DNA of 64,000 nt, from NCBI RefSeq assembly GCF_014190775.1, contig NZ_JACHVP010000001.1, forward strand, positions 868,001 through 932,000, given 5' to 3'. The DNA is from Leifsonia aquatica (lineage in GTDB: Bacteria; Actinomycetota; Actinomycetes; Actinomycetales; Microbacteriaceae). The notes under the pieces were generated by a model. The model did not search any database. It saw only the letters and a list, made by a program, of their open reading frames with translations, and was not told the origin of the DNA. The position numbers and the translations under genes are program-made. Positions 44,021 to 51,721 of this stretch are shown one piece after another; the stretch's first letter is position 1; each line of letters starts with the position of its first letter.

Positions 44021-44731
44021 GTGGCCGACCACAAGCTGCCCCGCAAGGACGTCGCCCCGCGGCCGGATCAGACCGAGCTCCGCATCGGCCGGCTCACGAA
44101 GGCGCATGGGCTCAAGGGAGCCCTCAAGCTGGAGCTGTTCACGGACGAGCCGGAGAAGCGGTTCGTCCCGGGCGCCGAGTTCACCCTCCAGGTGCCCACG
44201 GCATCCAAGTGGCACGGCAAGACGCTGAAGCTCATCGAACTGCGCTGGTACAACGGCCACGCGGTCGGGTTCTTCGAGGGCGTCGACGACCGCACGGAGG
44301 CCGAGACCCTGGTCAAGGCCATCCTGTGGGTCAGCCAGGACGTCAAGGAGCTCCCCGAGGAGCCGGACGCCTGGTACGACCACCAGCTGGTCGGGCTGAG
44401 CGCCGTCCGCGACGGCGATCCGGTCGGCACGGTCGCCCGGGTCGACCACTTCCCGGCGCAGGATCTGCTGGCGATCAAGACCGACGCCGGCGAGGTCCTC
44501 GTGCCGTTCGTGAAGGCGATCGTTCCGGAGGTCGACCTGGCCGCCGGAACCGTCACCCTCACCCCGCCGCCCGGGCTCTTCGAAGAGCTCCCGGACGACG
44601 AGGAGGCAGAGATGGTCGAAGAGCCGGCGCAAAGCGATGCTCCCGCCGAGGAAGCCGCACCCGAGGAGACGTCCGCCGAGGAGGCTCCCACCGAGGAGGC
44701 TCCCACCGAGGAGTCGTCCACCGAGGGCTGA
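44021..44731 (+). CDS. rimM: Ribosome maturation factor RimM with acidic tail
   Basis: A 236-residue 16S processing factor that binds S19 during 30S assembly. The N-terminal RimM domain has R-I-G-R-L-T-K-A-H-G-L-K-G near 21-33; the PRC-barrel part has D-H-Q-L-V-G-L and P-F-V-K-A-I-V-P. After residue 185 a tail of about 50 residues, mostly Glu, Ala, Pro and Thr, contains short repeats (E-E-A-P-T-E twice). The GTG at 44021 follows khpA at once. In most relatives trmD comes next, but here a terminator and two unrelated genes intervene. Confidence 0.94.
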   Translation: MADHKLPRKDVAPRPDQTELRIGRLTKAHGLKGALKLELFTDEPEKRFVPGAEFTLQVPTASKWHGKTLKLIELRWYNGHAVGFFEGVDDRTEAETLVKAILWVSQDVKELPEEPDAWYDHQLVGLSAVRDGDPVGTVARVDHFPAQDLLAIKTDAGEVLVPFVKAIVPEVDLAAGTVTLTPPPGLFEELPDDEEAEMVEEPAQSDAPAEEAAPEETSAEEAPTEEAPTEESSTEG

Positions 44732-44745
44732 TCCCACCACGCACT

Positions 44746-44781
44746 GCGAAGAGCCCCGACCCGTTGGTCGGGGCTCTTCGC
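44746..44781. terminator. Bidirectional terminator between rimM and the GntR gene
   Basis: A perfect 16-base stem (44746-44761 with 44766-44781) closes a 4-base loop, 15 bases after rimM and 3 bases before the end of the convergent GntR gene. Its arms carry GAAGAG/CTCTTC at the base. It can serve both genes. Confidence 0.75.
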
Positions 44782-44784
44782 GTG

Positions 44785-45447
44785 TCAGCCGACGATCGCG
44801 AGGCCGCGTGCCCGCAGGCCGCGGGCGTCGGAGCCCAGGGCGTTCGCCAGCCGTTCGTGGGTGGCGACGATGTGCCGGTGGATGTGCTCGGCCGCGGCGT
44901 CCGCGTCGCGCGCGGCGACGAGCTCGACGATGCGCCGGTGCTCCTCCCAGGCCGTTCGCCGCGACTCCTCGCTGCGCACCTCCAGCCAGCGGGTGCGGGC
45001 CAGCCGGGTCATGGCAGAGTCCACCGAGTCGGCGAAGAAGTGGTTACCGCTGAGGGCGGCGAGCCGGACGTGGAATCCGGTGCCCGCTCCGATCGCGTCC
45101 TCGTGCGTGCGCCCGAGGTCGTACCCGCCCAGTCGCTCGGCGAGGGCGGCGATGCCGTCGTCGGACGCGCGCGCGCAGGTCAGTCGCACGGCCGCCGTCT
45201 CGAGCGCATCGCGGAGCTCGCTGAGGCGGGCGATCTCACCCAGGTCGATGGGGGAGACCTGCCACGCGCGGCCGTCGCGTTCGACCAGGCCCTCGCTCTC
45301 CAGACGCTGAAGGGCGGCCCGCAACGGGGTGCGGGAGACGCCGAGATCGGTCTCCAGCCCGCGCTCGGTGAGGCGGGATCCGGGGACGCGGTCGAGGTCG
45401 AGGATCTCGGCGCGCAGGCGTTCGTATGCGGTCGGCTGCTCGGTCAT
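44785..45447 (-). CDS. GntR-family (FCD/FadR-type) transcriptional regulator
   Basis: A 220-residue repressor. The N-terminal winged helix-turn-helix has the GntR pattern G-S-R-L-T-E-R-G-L-E near 22-31 and S-R-T-P-L-R-A-A-L-Q-R-L near 37-48. The C-terminal FCD ligand domain has the metal-site-type H in F-H-x-x-L and the E-E-H-R-R-I-V and H-I-H-R-H-I segments. GAGAGGA precedes the ATG at 45447; a longer frame to 45504 is less likely. It diverges from an MFS transporter across a double palindrome, so it probably controls that gene and itself. Confidence 0.9.
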   Translation of the reverse strand: MTEQPTAYERLRAEILDLDRVPGSRLTERGLETDLGVSRTPLRAALQRLESEGLVERDGRAWQVSPIDLGEIARLSELRDALETAAVRLTCARASDDGIAALAERLGGYDLGRTHEDAIGAGTGFHVRLAALSGNHFFADSVDSAMTRLARTRWLEVRSEESRRTAWEEHRRIVELVAARDADAAAEHIHRHIVATHERLANALGSDARGLRARGLAIVG

Positions 45448-45510
45448 GGAGTCCTCTCGGAACGCGGGGCGCTGCGTCCATACTGGCGTACCGATTTGGC
45501 GCACCAGCTT

Positions 45511-45531
45511 GGTATACCACTAGGGTATACC
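45511..45531. promoter_or_regulatory. GntR operator: two GGTATACC palindromes
   Basis: GGTATACC at 45511-45518 and again at 45524-45531 are each fully palindromic and are separated by ACTAG. FCD-type GntR regulators bind sites built around GTATAC or GTNTAC, so this is the likely operator for both divergent genes. The right palindrome ends two bases before the MFS start and overlaps its TAGGGT -10 (45521-45526). Confidence 0.65.
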
Positions 45532-45533
45532 GC

Positions 45534-46757
45534 ATGATGCCCGTCATTCAACGATCCGGCCTGCGCCAGCCCCGCCCCTGGCTGATGCTCGGCTTCGGCG
45601 TCCTCGCCCAGGCGAGCTCCACGGTGTTCGTGTCGACGCCGGCGTTCCTCATCCCGCTCCTGCACAGCGAGCGCGGGCTGAGCCTCGCCCAGGCCGGTCT
45701 CCTGGCGTCGGCCCCGACGCTCGGGCTCGTCCTCACCCTGATCGCATGGGGAGCGCTGAGCGACCGGATCGGCGAGCGCTGGGTGATCGCCTCGGGACTG
45801 GCGCTCACGGCCCTCGCCGGGTTCGGCGCGATGTTCGTGTCGTCCTACCTCGCGCTCGGCGCGTTCTTCCTGCTCGGCGGGATGGCGGCGGCCAGCCCCA
45901 ACGCCGCGAGCGGCCGCGTGGTGATCGGCTGGTTCCCGAAGGAGCGCCGCGGACTCGCCATGGGCATCCGCCAGATGTGCCAGCCCCTCGGCGTCGCCAT
46001 CGCCGCGCTCTCCATCCCGCTGCTCGCAGCCAGCGGGGGGATCGCCGCCGCGCTCGTCGTGCCCACCGTGCTGTGCGCGGTCTCCGCCGTGCTGTGCGCT
46101 GTGGGGATCGTCGACCCGCCCCGCCCGCCCCGCACATCGGCGCCGGGGGAGACCCCGCACCGTCAGGCCGCGTGGCGGCCGTACCGTGAGACGTCGTTGC
46201 TGTGGCGCATCCACTCGGTCTCCATGCTGCTGGTCGTCCCGCAGTTCACCGTCTCGACGTTCGGGCTGGTGTGGCTGGTGACCCAGCTGCACTTCTCGTC
46301 GCTGGCGGCCGGCATCGTGATCGGCGTGAGCCAGTTCGCCGGCGCGATCGGGAGGATCGGGGTGGGCGTGCTGAGCGACCGGGTGGGCAGCCACCTGCGT
46401 CCCTTGCGCTGGGTGTCGCTCACCGCCGTCGCGGTGATGCTGCTGATGGCGGCCGCCTCCGCGCTGGGCTCGGTGCCCGCCGCGGTGATCCTGATCGTCG
46501 CGGCGATCGTCACCGTGGCCGACAACGGGCTCGCCTACACCTCGGTGGCCGAGATCGCCGGGCCGTTCTGGTCGGGACGCGCGCTCGGCGCGCAGAACAC
46601 GGGGCAGTTCCTGGCCGCGTCCGTCGTCGGGCCGGCCGTCGGCGGCCTGATCGGCTGGCTCGGCTACCCGGTCGCGTTCGCGCTCGTCGCGCTCTGCCCG
46701 GCCGTGGCGACCCCGCTCGTCCCGCGCGATCGGGAGCTGGCCGTCGTGCCCGAATAG
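45534..46757 (+). CDS. MFS transporter
   Basis: A 407-residue major facilitator with about twelve membrane segments. The loop 2-3 motif is [11 protein letters not shown], and its counterpart in the second half is G-V-L-S-D-R-V-G. The layout resembles the monocarboxylate/oxalate-formate-type group, but the substrate cannot be read from sequence. The ATG at 45534 (or 45537) is 7 bases after TAGGGT in the operator. It is probably induced when its substrate frees the GntR repressor. Confidence 0.85.
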   Translation: MMPVIQRSGLRQPRPWLMLGFGVLAQASSTVFVSTPAFLIPLLHSERGLSLAQAGLLASAPTLGLVLTLIAWGALSDRIGERWVIASGLALTALAGFGAMFVSSYLALGAFFLLGGMAAASPNAASGRVVIGWFPKERRGLAMGIRQMCQPLGVAIAALSIPLLAASGGIAAALVVPTVLCAVSAVLCAVGIVDPPRPPRTSAPGETPHRQAAWRPYRETSLLWRIHSVSMLLVVPQFTVSTFGLVWLVTQLHFSSLAAGIVIGVSQFAGAIGRIGVGVLSDRVGSHLRPLRWVSLTAVAVMLLMAAASALGSVPAAVILIVAAIVTVADNGLAYTSVAEIAGPFWSGRALGAQNTGQFLAASVVGPAVGGLIGWLGYPVAFALVALCPAVATPLVPRDRELAVVPE

Positions 46758-46767
46758 ACTCGTCTCC

Positions 46768-47454
46768 ATGCGCATCGACATCGTCACGATCTTCCCGACG
46801 TTCTTCGATGTGCTGGACATCTCCCTCCTCGGCAAGGCCCGGCAGTCCGGGATCATCGAGCTGGGCGTCCACGATCTGCGCCACCACACCCACGACCGGC
46901 ACCGCACCGTCGACGACACGCCGTACGGCGGCGGCGCCGGCATGGTGATGAAGCCCGAGCCCTGGGGCGAGGCGCTGGACCACGTCCTCGGCGACGGCGC
47001 GGACGATCCGGTCGTGATCTTCCCCTCGCCGGCGGGGGAGGTCTTCACCCAGGCGATCGCGCGCGAGCTCGCCCAGGAGCAGCACCTCGTGTTCGGCTGC
47101 GGCCGCTACGAGGGCATCGACCAGCGCGTGTTCGACGACACGGCCGCGCGCGCCCGGGTGCGGCTGATGAGCATCGGGGACTACGTCCTCAACGGCGGCG
47201 AAGTGGCCACGATGGCCATGATCGAGGCCGTCGGCCGGCTCATCCCGGGTGTCGTGGGCAACCCGGAGAGCCTGGTGCAGGAGTCGCACGAGGACGGGCT
47301 CCTGGAGTACCCGAGCTACACGAAGCCCGCCGAATGGCGCGGCCACGCCGTGCCGCCCGTCCTGCTCTCGGGCAATCACGGCGCGATCGCGACCTGGCGT
47401 CACGAGCAGCAGCTCGAGCGCACGCGGCGTGTGCGGCCCGACCTCCTGCCGTAG
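46768..47454 (+). CDS. trmD: tRNA (guanine-N1-)-methyltransferase
   Basis: A 228-residue SPOUT-fold enzyme that makes m1G37 in tRNAs and so prevents +1 frameshifting. The trefoil-knot segments are present: C-G-R-Y-E-G-I-D near 112-119, [11 protein letters not shown] near 137-147 and P-S-Y-T-K-P. A TAGACT box (46755-46760) is 7 bases before the ATG, overlapping the end of the MFS gene, so trmD has its own leaderless promoter. Confidence 0.96.
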   Translation: MRIDIVTIFPTFFDVLDISLLGKARQSGIIELGVHDLRHHTHDRHRTVDDTPYGGGAGMVMKPEPWGEALDHVLGDGADDPVVIFPSPAGEVFTQAIARELAQEQHLVFGCGRYEGIDQRVFDDTAARARVRLMSIGDYVLNGGEVATMAMIEAVGRLIPGVVGNPESLVQESHEDGLLEYPSYTKPAEWRGHAVPPVLLSGNHGAIATWRHEQQLERTRRVRPDLLP

Positions 47455-47481
47455 CCTCCCGCGGCCGCAGCCCTCTGTCTC

Positions 47482-48246
47482 TTACGGGGCGGAGAGGACC
47501 AGCGGGCCGTCCGCAGTGATGGCGACGGTGTGCTCGGAGTGGGCGCCGCGCGAGCCATCCGCGCTGCGGAGGGTCCAGCCGTCCGGGTCCGTGAAGATCT
47601 CGTCCGTGGTCTCGAGGAACCACGGCTCGATCGCGATGACGAGGCCCGGCTTCAGCGGGAACCCGCGGCCGGCGCGGCCGTCGTTGGGCACGTGCGGGTC
47701 GCCGTGCATGGTGCGCCCGACGCCGTGACCGCCGAACTGCGTGTTGATCGAGTAGCCCTCCGCGTGCGCCACCGCGGCGATCGCGGCCGAGATGTCGCCG
47801 ATCCGGCCGCCGGGCTGCGCGGCGGCGATGCCGGCCGTGAGGGCACGGCGAGTGGTGTCGATGAGGCGCAGATCCTCGTCGCGCGCCGAGCCCACCACGA
47901 TCGAGACGGCCGAGTCGGCGACCCAGCCGTCGACGCTCGCCGCGAAGTCCAGGCTCAGGAGGTCGCCGTCGCGGAGGCGGTAGTCGTGCGGGAGGCCGTG
48001 CAGCACCGCGTCGTTCACCGAGGTGCAGATCACCTTGCCGAACGGGCTGGCGCCGAACGAGGGGTGGTAGTCGATGTAGCAGGACTCCGCACCGCGGCGG
48101 CGGATGAGGTCGTGGGCGATGCGGTCGAGCTCCAGGAGGTTGACGCCGACTTTCGCGGCGGCAGCGGTCTCGGCCAGCACCTCGGCCACGAACCGGCCGG
48201 CGGGTCGCATCTGCTCGATCTCGGCGGGGGTCCTCAGCTCGATCAC
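47482..48246 (-). CDS. map: Methionine aminopeptidase, type I
   Basis: A 254-residue pita-bread-fold metalloprotease that removes the initiator Met. The five metal ligands are seen in order: Asp in L-D-F-A-A, Asp in W-V-A-D-S-A, His in G-H-G-V-G-R-T-M-H, Glu in I-E-P-W-F and Glu in S-E-H-T. GAGGAGGA lies 7 bases before the GTG at 48246, which fixes the start better than an upstream ATG at 48306. It converges on trmD. Confidence 0.94.
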   Translation of the reverse strand: MIELRTPAEIEQMRPAGRFVAEVLAETAAAAKVGVNLLELDRIAHDLIRRRGAESCYIDYHPSFGASPFGKVICTSVNDAVLHGLPHDYRLRDGDLLSLDFAASVDGWVADSAVSIVVGSARDEDLRLIDTTRRALTAGIAAAQPGGRIGDISAAIAAVAHAEGYSINTQFGGHGVGRTMHGDPHVPNDGRAGRGFPLKPGLVIAIEPWFLETTDEIFTDPDGWTLRSADGSRGAHSEHTVAITADGPLVLSAP

Positions 48247-48368
48247 GGGTGCGTCCTCCTCCAGTCGCGGCGCGCGTCGTGCGCCCGGTGCGTCCCAGTC
48301 TTCCACGGGGTTTCGGCCCTCGGCGAACCCGCAGCCGCTGCACAGGCGCGCGCGGCTACGCTGGTCGC

Positions 48369-48866
48369 GTGATCATCCGCAAGGCGTTCTACTGGTGGCT
48401 CTTCCCGTCCGCCGTGGTGCTTCCGGTGTGGCTGCTGATCGGCTGGGCGGCGTTCAGCCAGGGGAGCGGTTGGAGCTTTTTCGGCCTGCTGATCCTGTGC
48501 CCGATCCTCTTCCTCGCCCAGCTCGCCGTCAGCGGCATCACCGTCGCCCGGCGCAGCGCGCGGGATGTGCGCGCGGTCTCCTGGGCCGATGTCGCCCTGC
48601 TGACGGGCTGGCACGCCTCCGTCATCGCGTTCGGCTTCTTCCCGGCGGGCGCCTCCGGCTGGCTGGCCGTCCTCGCGGTCGTGTTCTTCCTCGGCACCTT
48701 CTGGCTCGTCCTCTGGGAGCTGGTCACCGACATGCGGGCGCGCGTCCAGGAGACGTTCGCCGCCTACGAGCGCGCGGCGCAGCCGCAGCAGGTGCGCCGG
48801 CCCGAGCCTCCCCTCGACAGCGTGGAGTACATCGTCGTCGAAGAACGGCACGACGAGCAGCGCTGA
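48369..48866 (+). CDS. Small membrane protein of unknown function
   Basis: A 165-residue protein with four hydrophobic segments (about residues 10-28, 38-57, 72-90 and 96-117) and a charged cytosolic tail ending in H-D-E-Q-R. I do not recognise the family. A TACGCT box (48357-48362) is 6 bases before the GTG at 48369. It sits between map and the rplS leader, and nothing nearby suggests a role. Confidence 0.65.
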   Translation: MIIRKAFYWWLFPSAVVLPVWLLIGWAAFSQGSGWSFFGLLILCPILFLAQLAVSGITVARRSARDVRAVSWADVALLTGWHASVIAFGFFPAGASGWLAVLAVVFFLGTFWLVLWELVTDMRARVQETFAAYERAAQPQQVRRPEPPLDSVEYIVVEERHDEQR

Positions 48867-49061
48867 CCGGCGACCGGCCTGCTTTGGCGATCGAGGGGTC
48901 GGCATGGCAGAATTGTTGATTGTGCCGCGGCCAGGCTCTGCCACAGGGGAGCCAGCATCTCTCGCGCACACCCCAACCGAATGATCGTCCGTCTCCGCGT
49001 GAGCGCGAGGCGGCCCTGAATCCGTCCCCGACCTGTCGGCGGGTACAGAGAGTGAATATCC
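48867..49061 (+). promoter_or_regulatory. Promoter and long leader of rplS
   Basis: The 195 bases before rplS contain a plausible -10 (CAGAAT, 48908-48913) with a poor -35. That would leave a leader of about 140 bases. It is richer in A and T than its surroundings near the promoter and has several short GC stems, for example near 49020-49045. The ribosome binding site is weak (GAGAGTGA). Autoregulation by L19 is known in other phyla, but no recognised leader motif could be confirmed here. Confidence 0.4.
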
Positions 49062-49409
49062 ATGCATATCCTCGACCACGTGGACGCCGCGTCCCTCAAG
49101 TCAGACATCCCCGCGTTCCGCGCCGGCGACACCGTCAAGGTGCACGTCAACATCATCGAAGGCACGCGCTCGCGTGTCCAGGTCTTCCAGGGCGTCGTCA
49201 TCGGCCGCTCGGGCGAAGGCGTCCGCGAGACCTTCACGGTCCGCAAGATCAGCTTCCAGGTCGGCGTCGAGCGCACCTTCCCGGTCCACTCGCCGGTCAT
49301 CGACAAGATCGAGGTCGTCACCCGCGGTGACGTCCGTCGCGCCAAGCTCTACTACCTGCGCGAGCTGCGCGGCAAGAAGGCGAAGATCAAGGAGAAGCGC
49401 GACAACTGA
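49062..49409 (+). CDS. rplS: 50S ribosomal protein L19
   Basis: A 115-residue protein at the 30S-50S interface. It has the L19 pattern [11 protein letters not shown] near 20-30, G-V-V-I-G-R near 45, E-R-T-F-P-V-H-S-P near 70 and the C-terminal [12 protein letters not shown]. It is separated from trmD by two genes although they are usually adjacent. Confidence 0.97.
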   Translation: MHILDHVDAASLKSDIPAFRAGDTVKVHVNIIEGTRSRVQVFQGVVIGRSGEGVRETFTVRKISFQVGVERTFPVHSPVIDKIEVVTRGDVRRAKLYYLRELRGKKAKIKEKRDN

Positions 49410-49455
49410 GCTGCTCCCAGCAGCGACTCGCGCGGCACTCCGTAGCCGTCGTCCT

Positions 49456-49487
49456 GAGCTCCCGGTCCTACACTGGACCGGGAGTTC
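49456..49487 (+). terminator. rplS terminator overlapping a possible lepB promoter
   Basis: The arms 49456-49468 and 49475-49487 pair over 13 bases with one G-T pair; the 6-base loop is TACACT, itself a good -10 box. The hairpin lies 46 bases after rplS and ends 10 bases before lepB. It may end the rplS message, start the lepB message, or both. Confidence 0.55.
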
Positions 49488-49497
49488 AGGCGGTTAA

Positions 49498-50244
49498 ATG
49501 ACGGAAGAGACGGTACCCACCGGCGCACAGCAGGCGTCAGGGGGAGAGCGCGATCGGCAGCGCTCGGTGCTGAGGTACGTCCGTGACATCGCTGTGATCG
49601 TGGTGGTCGCGCTGCTGGTCTCCTTCCTGGTCAAGACGTTCGTCGTCCGCTCGTTCTACATCCCCTCCGGATCGATGGAGAACACGCTGCAGATCCAGGA
49701 CAAGATCATCGTCAACGAGTTGCAGCCGTCGTTGTTCCCGCTCGCGCGCGGCGATGTCGTCGTGTTCCGAGACCCGGGAGGCTGGCTGCCGAAGGCACCG
49801 CCGACCAGGCAGAACGCGATCGGGCAGGCCGTGGACACGGCGCTGACCTTCGTGGGCCTCTCCGCCTCCGACAGCGACGACCACCTCGTCAAGCGGATCA
49901 TCGGCCTGCCGGGCGACCGGGTCGCGTGCTGCACCGCCGGCGGACGGTTGACGGTGAACGGCGTCGCGATCGACGAGCCCTACATCGAAGTCCCAGCCGG
50001 TCAGACCGACGCGGCCACGCTCGCGTTCGACGTCACCGTGCCGAAGGGCGAGCTGTGGGTCATGGGCGACAACCGGTACGACTCGCAGGACTCGTCCCGC
50101 AACCAGGCGCTCCCGGGGCACGGGTTCGTGCCCCTCGCGAACGTGGTCGGGCGCGCGTTCGTGATCAGCTGGCCTGCCAGCCGATGGACGTGGTTGGACG
50201 ACTATCCTGAAGTCTTCGCACGTGTGGAGGAGAAGTCAGGATGA
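49498..50244 (+). CDS. lepB: Signal peptidase I
   Basis: A 248-residue membrane protease that cleaves Sec and Tat signal peptides. One N-terminal membrane segment (about 30-50) is followed by box B P-S-G-S-M-E-N near 56-62 with the catalytic Ser, box D K-R-I-I-G-L-P-G-D-R-V with the catalytic Lys, and box E G-D-N-R-Y-D-S-Q-D-S. An insert of about 25 residues lies before box D. It overlaps rnhB by four bases. Confidence 0.95.
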   Translation: MTEETVPTGAQQASGGERDRQRSVLRYVRDIAVIVVVALLVSFLVKTFVVRSFYIPSGSMENTLQIQDKIIVNELQPSLFPLARGDVVVFRDPGGWLPKAPPTRQNAIGQAVDTALTFVGLSASDSDDHLVKRIIGLPGDRVACCTAGGRLTVNGVAIDEPYIEVPAGQTDAATLAFDVTVPKGELWVMGDNRYDSQDSSRNQALPGHGFVPLANVVGRAFVISWPASRWTWLDDYPEVFARVEEKSG

Positions 50245-50906
50245 TGGCCCCGGTGACGCCCACTCTCCGGTTCGAGAAGGCGCTGTACCGCGACGGCGTG
50301 ACGTCGATCGTCGCGGTGGACGAGGTCGGCCGCGGAGCCCTCGCCGGCCCGGTGGCGGTCGGGATGGTCGTGATCGACACCGCGGTGAAGCGCATCCCGG
50401 TCGGGCTGCGCGACTCGAAGCTGCTGCCCGAGCCGGCGCGGGAGGCGCTCGACCCGGCCTGCCGTCGCTGGGCGATGTTCCACGCGGTCGGCCTTGCGTC
50501 TGCCGCGGAGGTCGACTCCCTCGGCATCATGAAGTGCCTGGGGCTCGCCGGCGCCCGCGCGCTCGCCCAGCTGGAGGAGCAGGGCGCCCAGGTGCGCGAC
50601 AGCACGCTCATCCTCGACGGCAACTACGACTACCTCAACCCGTCCCTGATGCGGCCCGCCCGTGTCGTCACCCGGATCAAGGCCGACCGCGACTGCGCGT
50701 CGGTGGCGGCCGCGTCCGTCATCGCCAAGGTGCACAGGGACCGGCTCATGATCCAGCACGACACGGAGTATCCGGGCTACGGCTGGGCGAGCAACAAAGG
50801 CTATTCGTCGCGCGAGCATTTCGCGGCGCTGTCCGAGCTCGGGCCGAGCGCACTGCACCGTCTCACCTGGCTGAAGGACACCGCGACGCTCGACATTCCG
50901 TTCTGA
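50241..50906 (+). CDS. rnhB: Ribonuclease HII
   Basis: A 221-residue enzyme that removes ribonucleotides from DNA-RNA hybrids. The active-site block V-D-E-V-G-R-G-A-L-A-G-P is at about 26-37, the second acidic group is in L-I-L-D-G-N-Y near 130, and K-A-D-R-D-C-A-S-V-A-A-A-S-V-I-A-K follows. The ATG overlaps the end of lepB, so both are made from one message. Confidence 0.96.
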   Translation: MMAPVTPTLRFEKALYRDGVTSIVAVDEVGRGALAGPVAVGMVVIDTAVKRIPVGLRDSKLLPEPAREALDPACRRWAMFHAVGLASAAEVDSLGIMKCLGLAGARALAQLEEQGAQVRDSTLILDGNYDYLNPSLMRPARVVTRIKADRDCASVAAASVIAKVHRDRLMIQHDTEYPGYGWASNKGYSSREHFAALSELGPSALHRLTWLKDTATLDIPF

Positions 50907-50935
50907 GGCCCGGACCGGCATAGACTTGACGAACG

Positions 50936-51259
50936 ATGGATGAAGACGAGTTCGACGACTACGACCGCGAGGTCGAGTTGGCTTTGTATCGCGAGTACCG
51001 GGACGTCGTCTCGCAGTTCAAGTACGTGATCGAGACGGAGCGCCGCTTCTACCTCGCGAACGAGGTGGAGTTCGTGCGCCGGGACACCGAGCACGACTTC
51101 TACTTCGAGCTGACGATGAACGACGTGTGGGTGTGGGACGTGTACCGTGCCGACCGCTTCGTGAAGTCGGTGCGGGTGCTGACGTTCAAGGACGTCAACA
51201 TCGAGGAGCTCTCGAGCAAGGAGTTCGAGCTCCCCAAGGAGCTCGCGCTCGACGAGTAG
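50936..51259 (+). CDS. DUF2469-family protein
   Basis: A 107-residue acidic protein of the actinobacterial DUF2469 family: N-terminal Asp/Glu-rich start, Y-R-E-Y-R-D-V-V-S-Q-F-K-Y-V-I-E-T-E-R-R-F near 18-38 and a W-V-W-D-V-Y-R segment. It is nearly always beside rnhB and yraN in actinobacteria, but its function is unknown. TAGACT (50921-50926) is 9 bases before the ATG. Confidence 0.88.
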   Translation: MDEDEFDDYDREVELALYREYRDVVSQFKYVIETERRFYLANEVEFVRRDTEHDFYFELTMNDVWVWDVYRADRFVKSVRVLTFKDVNIEELSSKEFELPKELALDE

Positions 51260-51364
51260 CGCGTTCCGCTCCACACCTCGCGCCGAGCTGCGCTCTCTCC
51301 ACTGATCTTCGTTTCCGCGCCCGCCCGGGGCTCCCTCCACCGAGGCTGGTGGCGGGAGGAACAC

Positions 51365-51721
51365 ATGGCAGAGAAGGACGAACTCGGTCGCCGCGGTGAA
51401 GTGGTGGCGGCGAAGTGGCTCGAGGCGGCGGGGTGCGTCGTGCTCCAGCGCAATTGGCGGTGCAGGGCGGGGGAGATCGACCTCGTCGTGCGCGAGGGCG
51501 CCGCGACGGTGTTCGTCGAGGTGAAGACGCGCACATCGGTCGCGTACGGTCATCCGTTCGAGGCGATCACCGCGGCCAAACGAGCGCGACTGCGGCGGCT
51601 GGTCGCCGAGTGGTGCCAGGCGAACGGACCGGTCTCGGGAGCGATCAGGATCGACGCGGTCGCCGTGATCGACGCGTGGAGCAGCGAGCCGGCGATCGAG
51701 CACCTGCGCGGGGTGGCGTGA
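51365..51721 (+). CDS. YraN/UPF0102-family nuclease-like protein
   Basis: A 118-residue protein with the restriction-endonuclease-like fold: G-R-R-G-E-x-x-A-A-K near 8-17, then G-E-I-D-L-V-V near 38-44 and E-V-K-T-R near 57-61, which form the D-(E)xK metal site. Biological function is not established; adjacency to comM and dprA hints at DNA processing. GGAGGA precedes the ATG. The stop overlaps the comM start by one base. Confidence 0.9.
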   Translation: MAEKDELGRRGEVVAAKWLEAAGCVVLQRNWRCRAGEIDLVVREGAATVFVEVKTRTSVAYGHPFEAITAAKRARLRRLVAEWCQANGPVSGAIRIDAVAVIDAWSSEPAIEHLRGVA

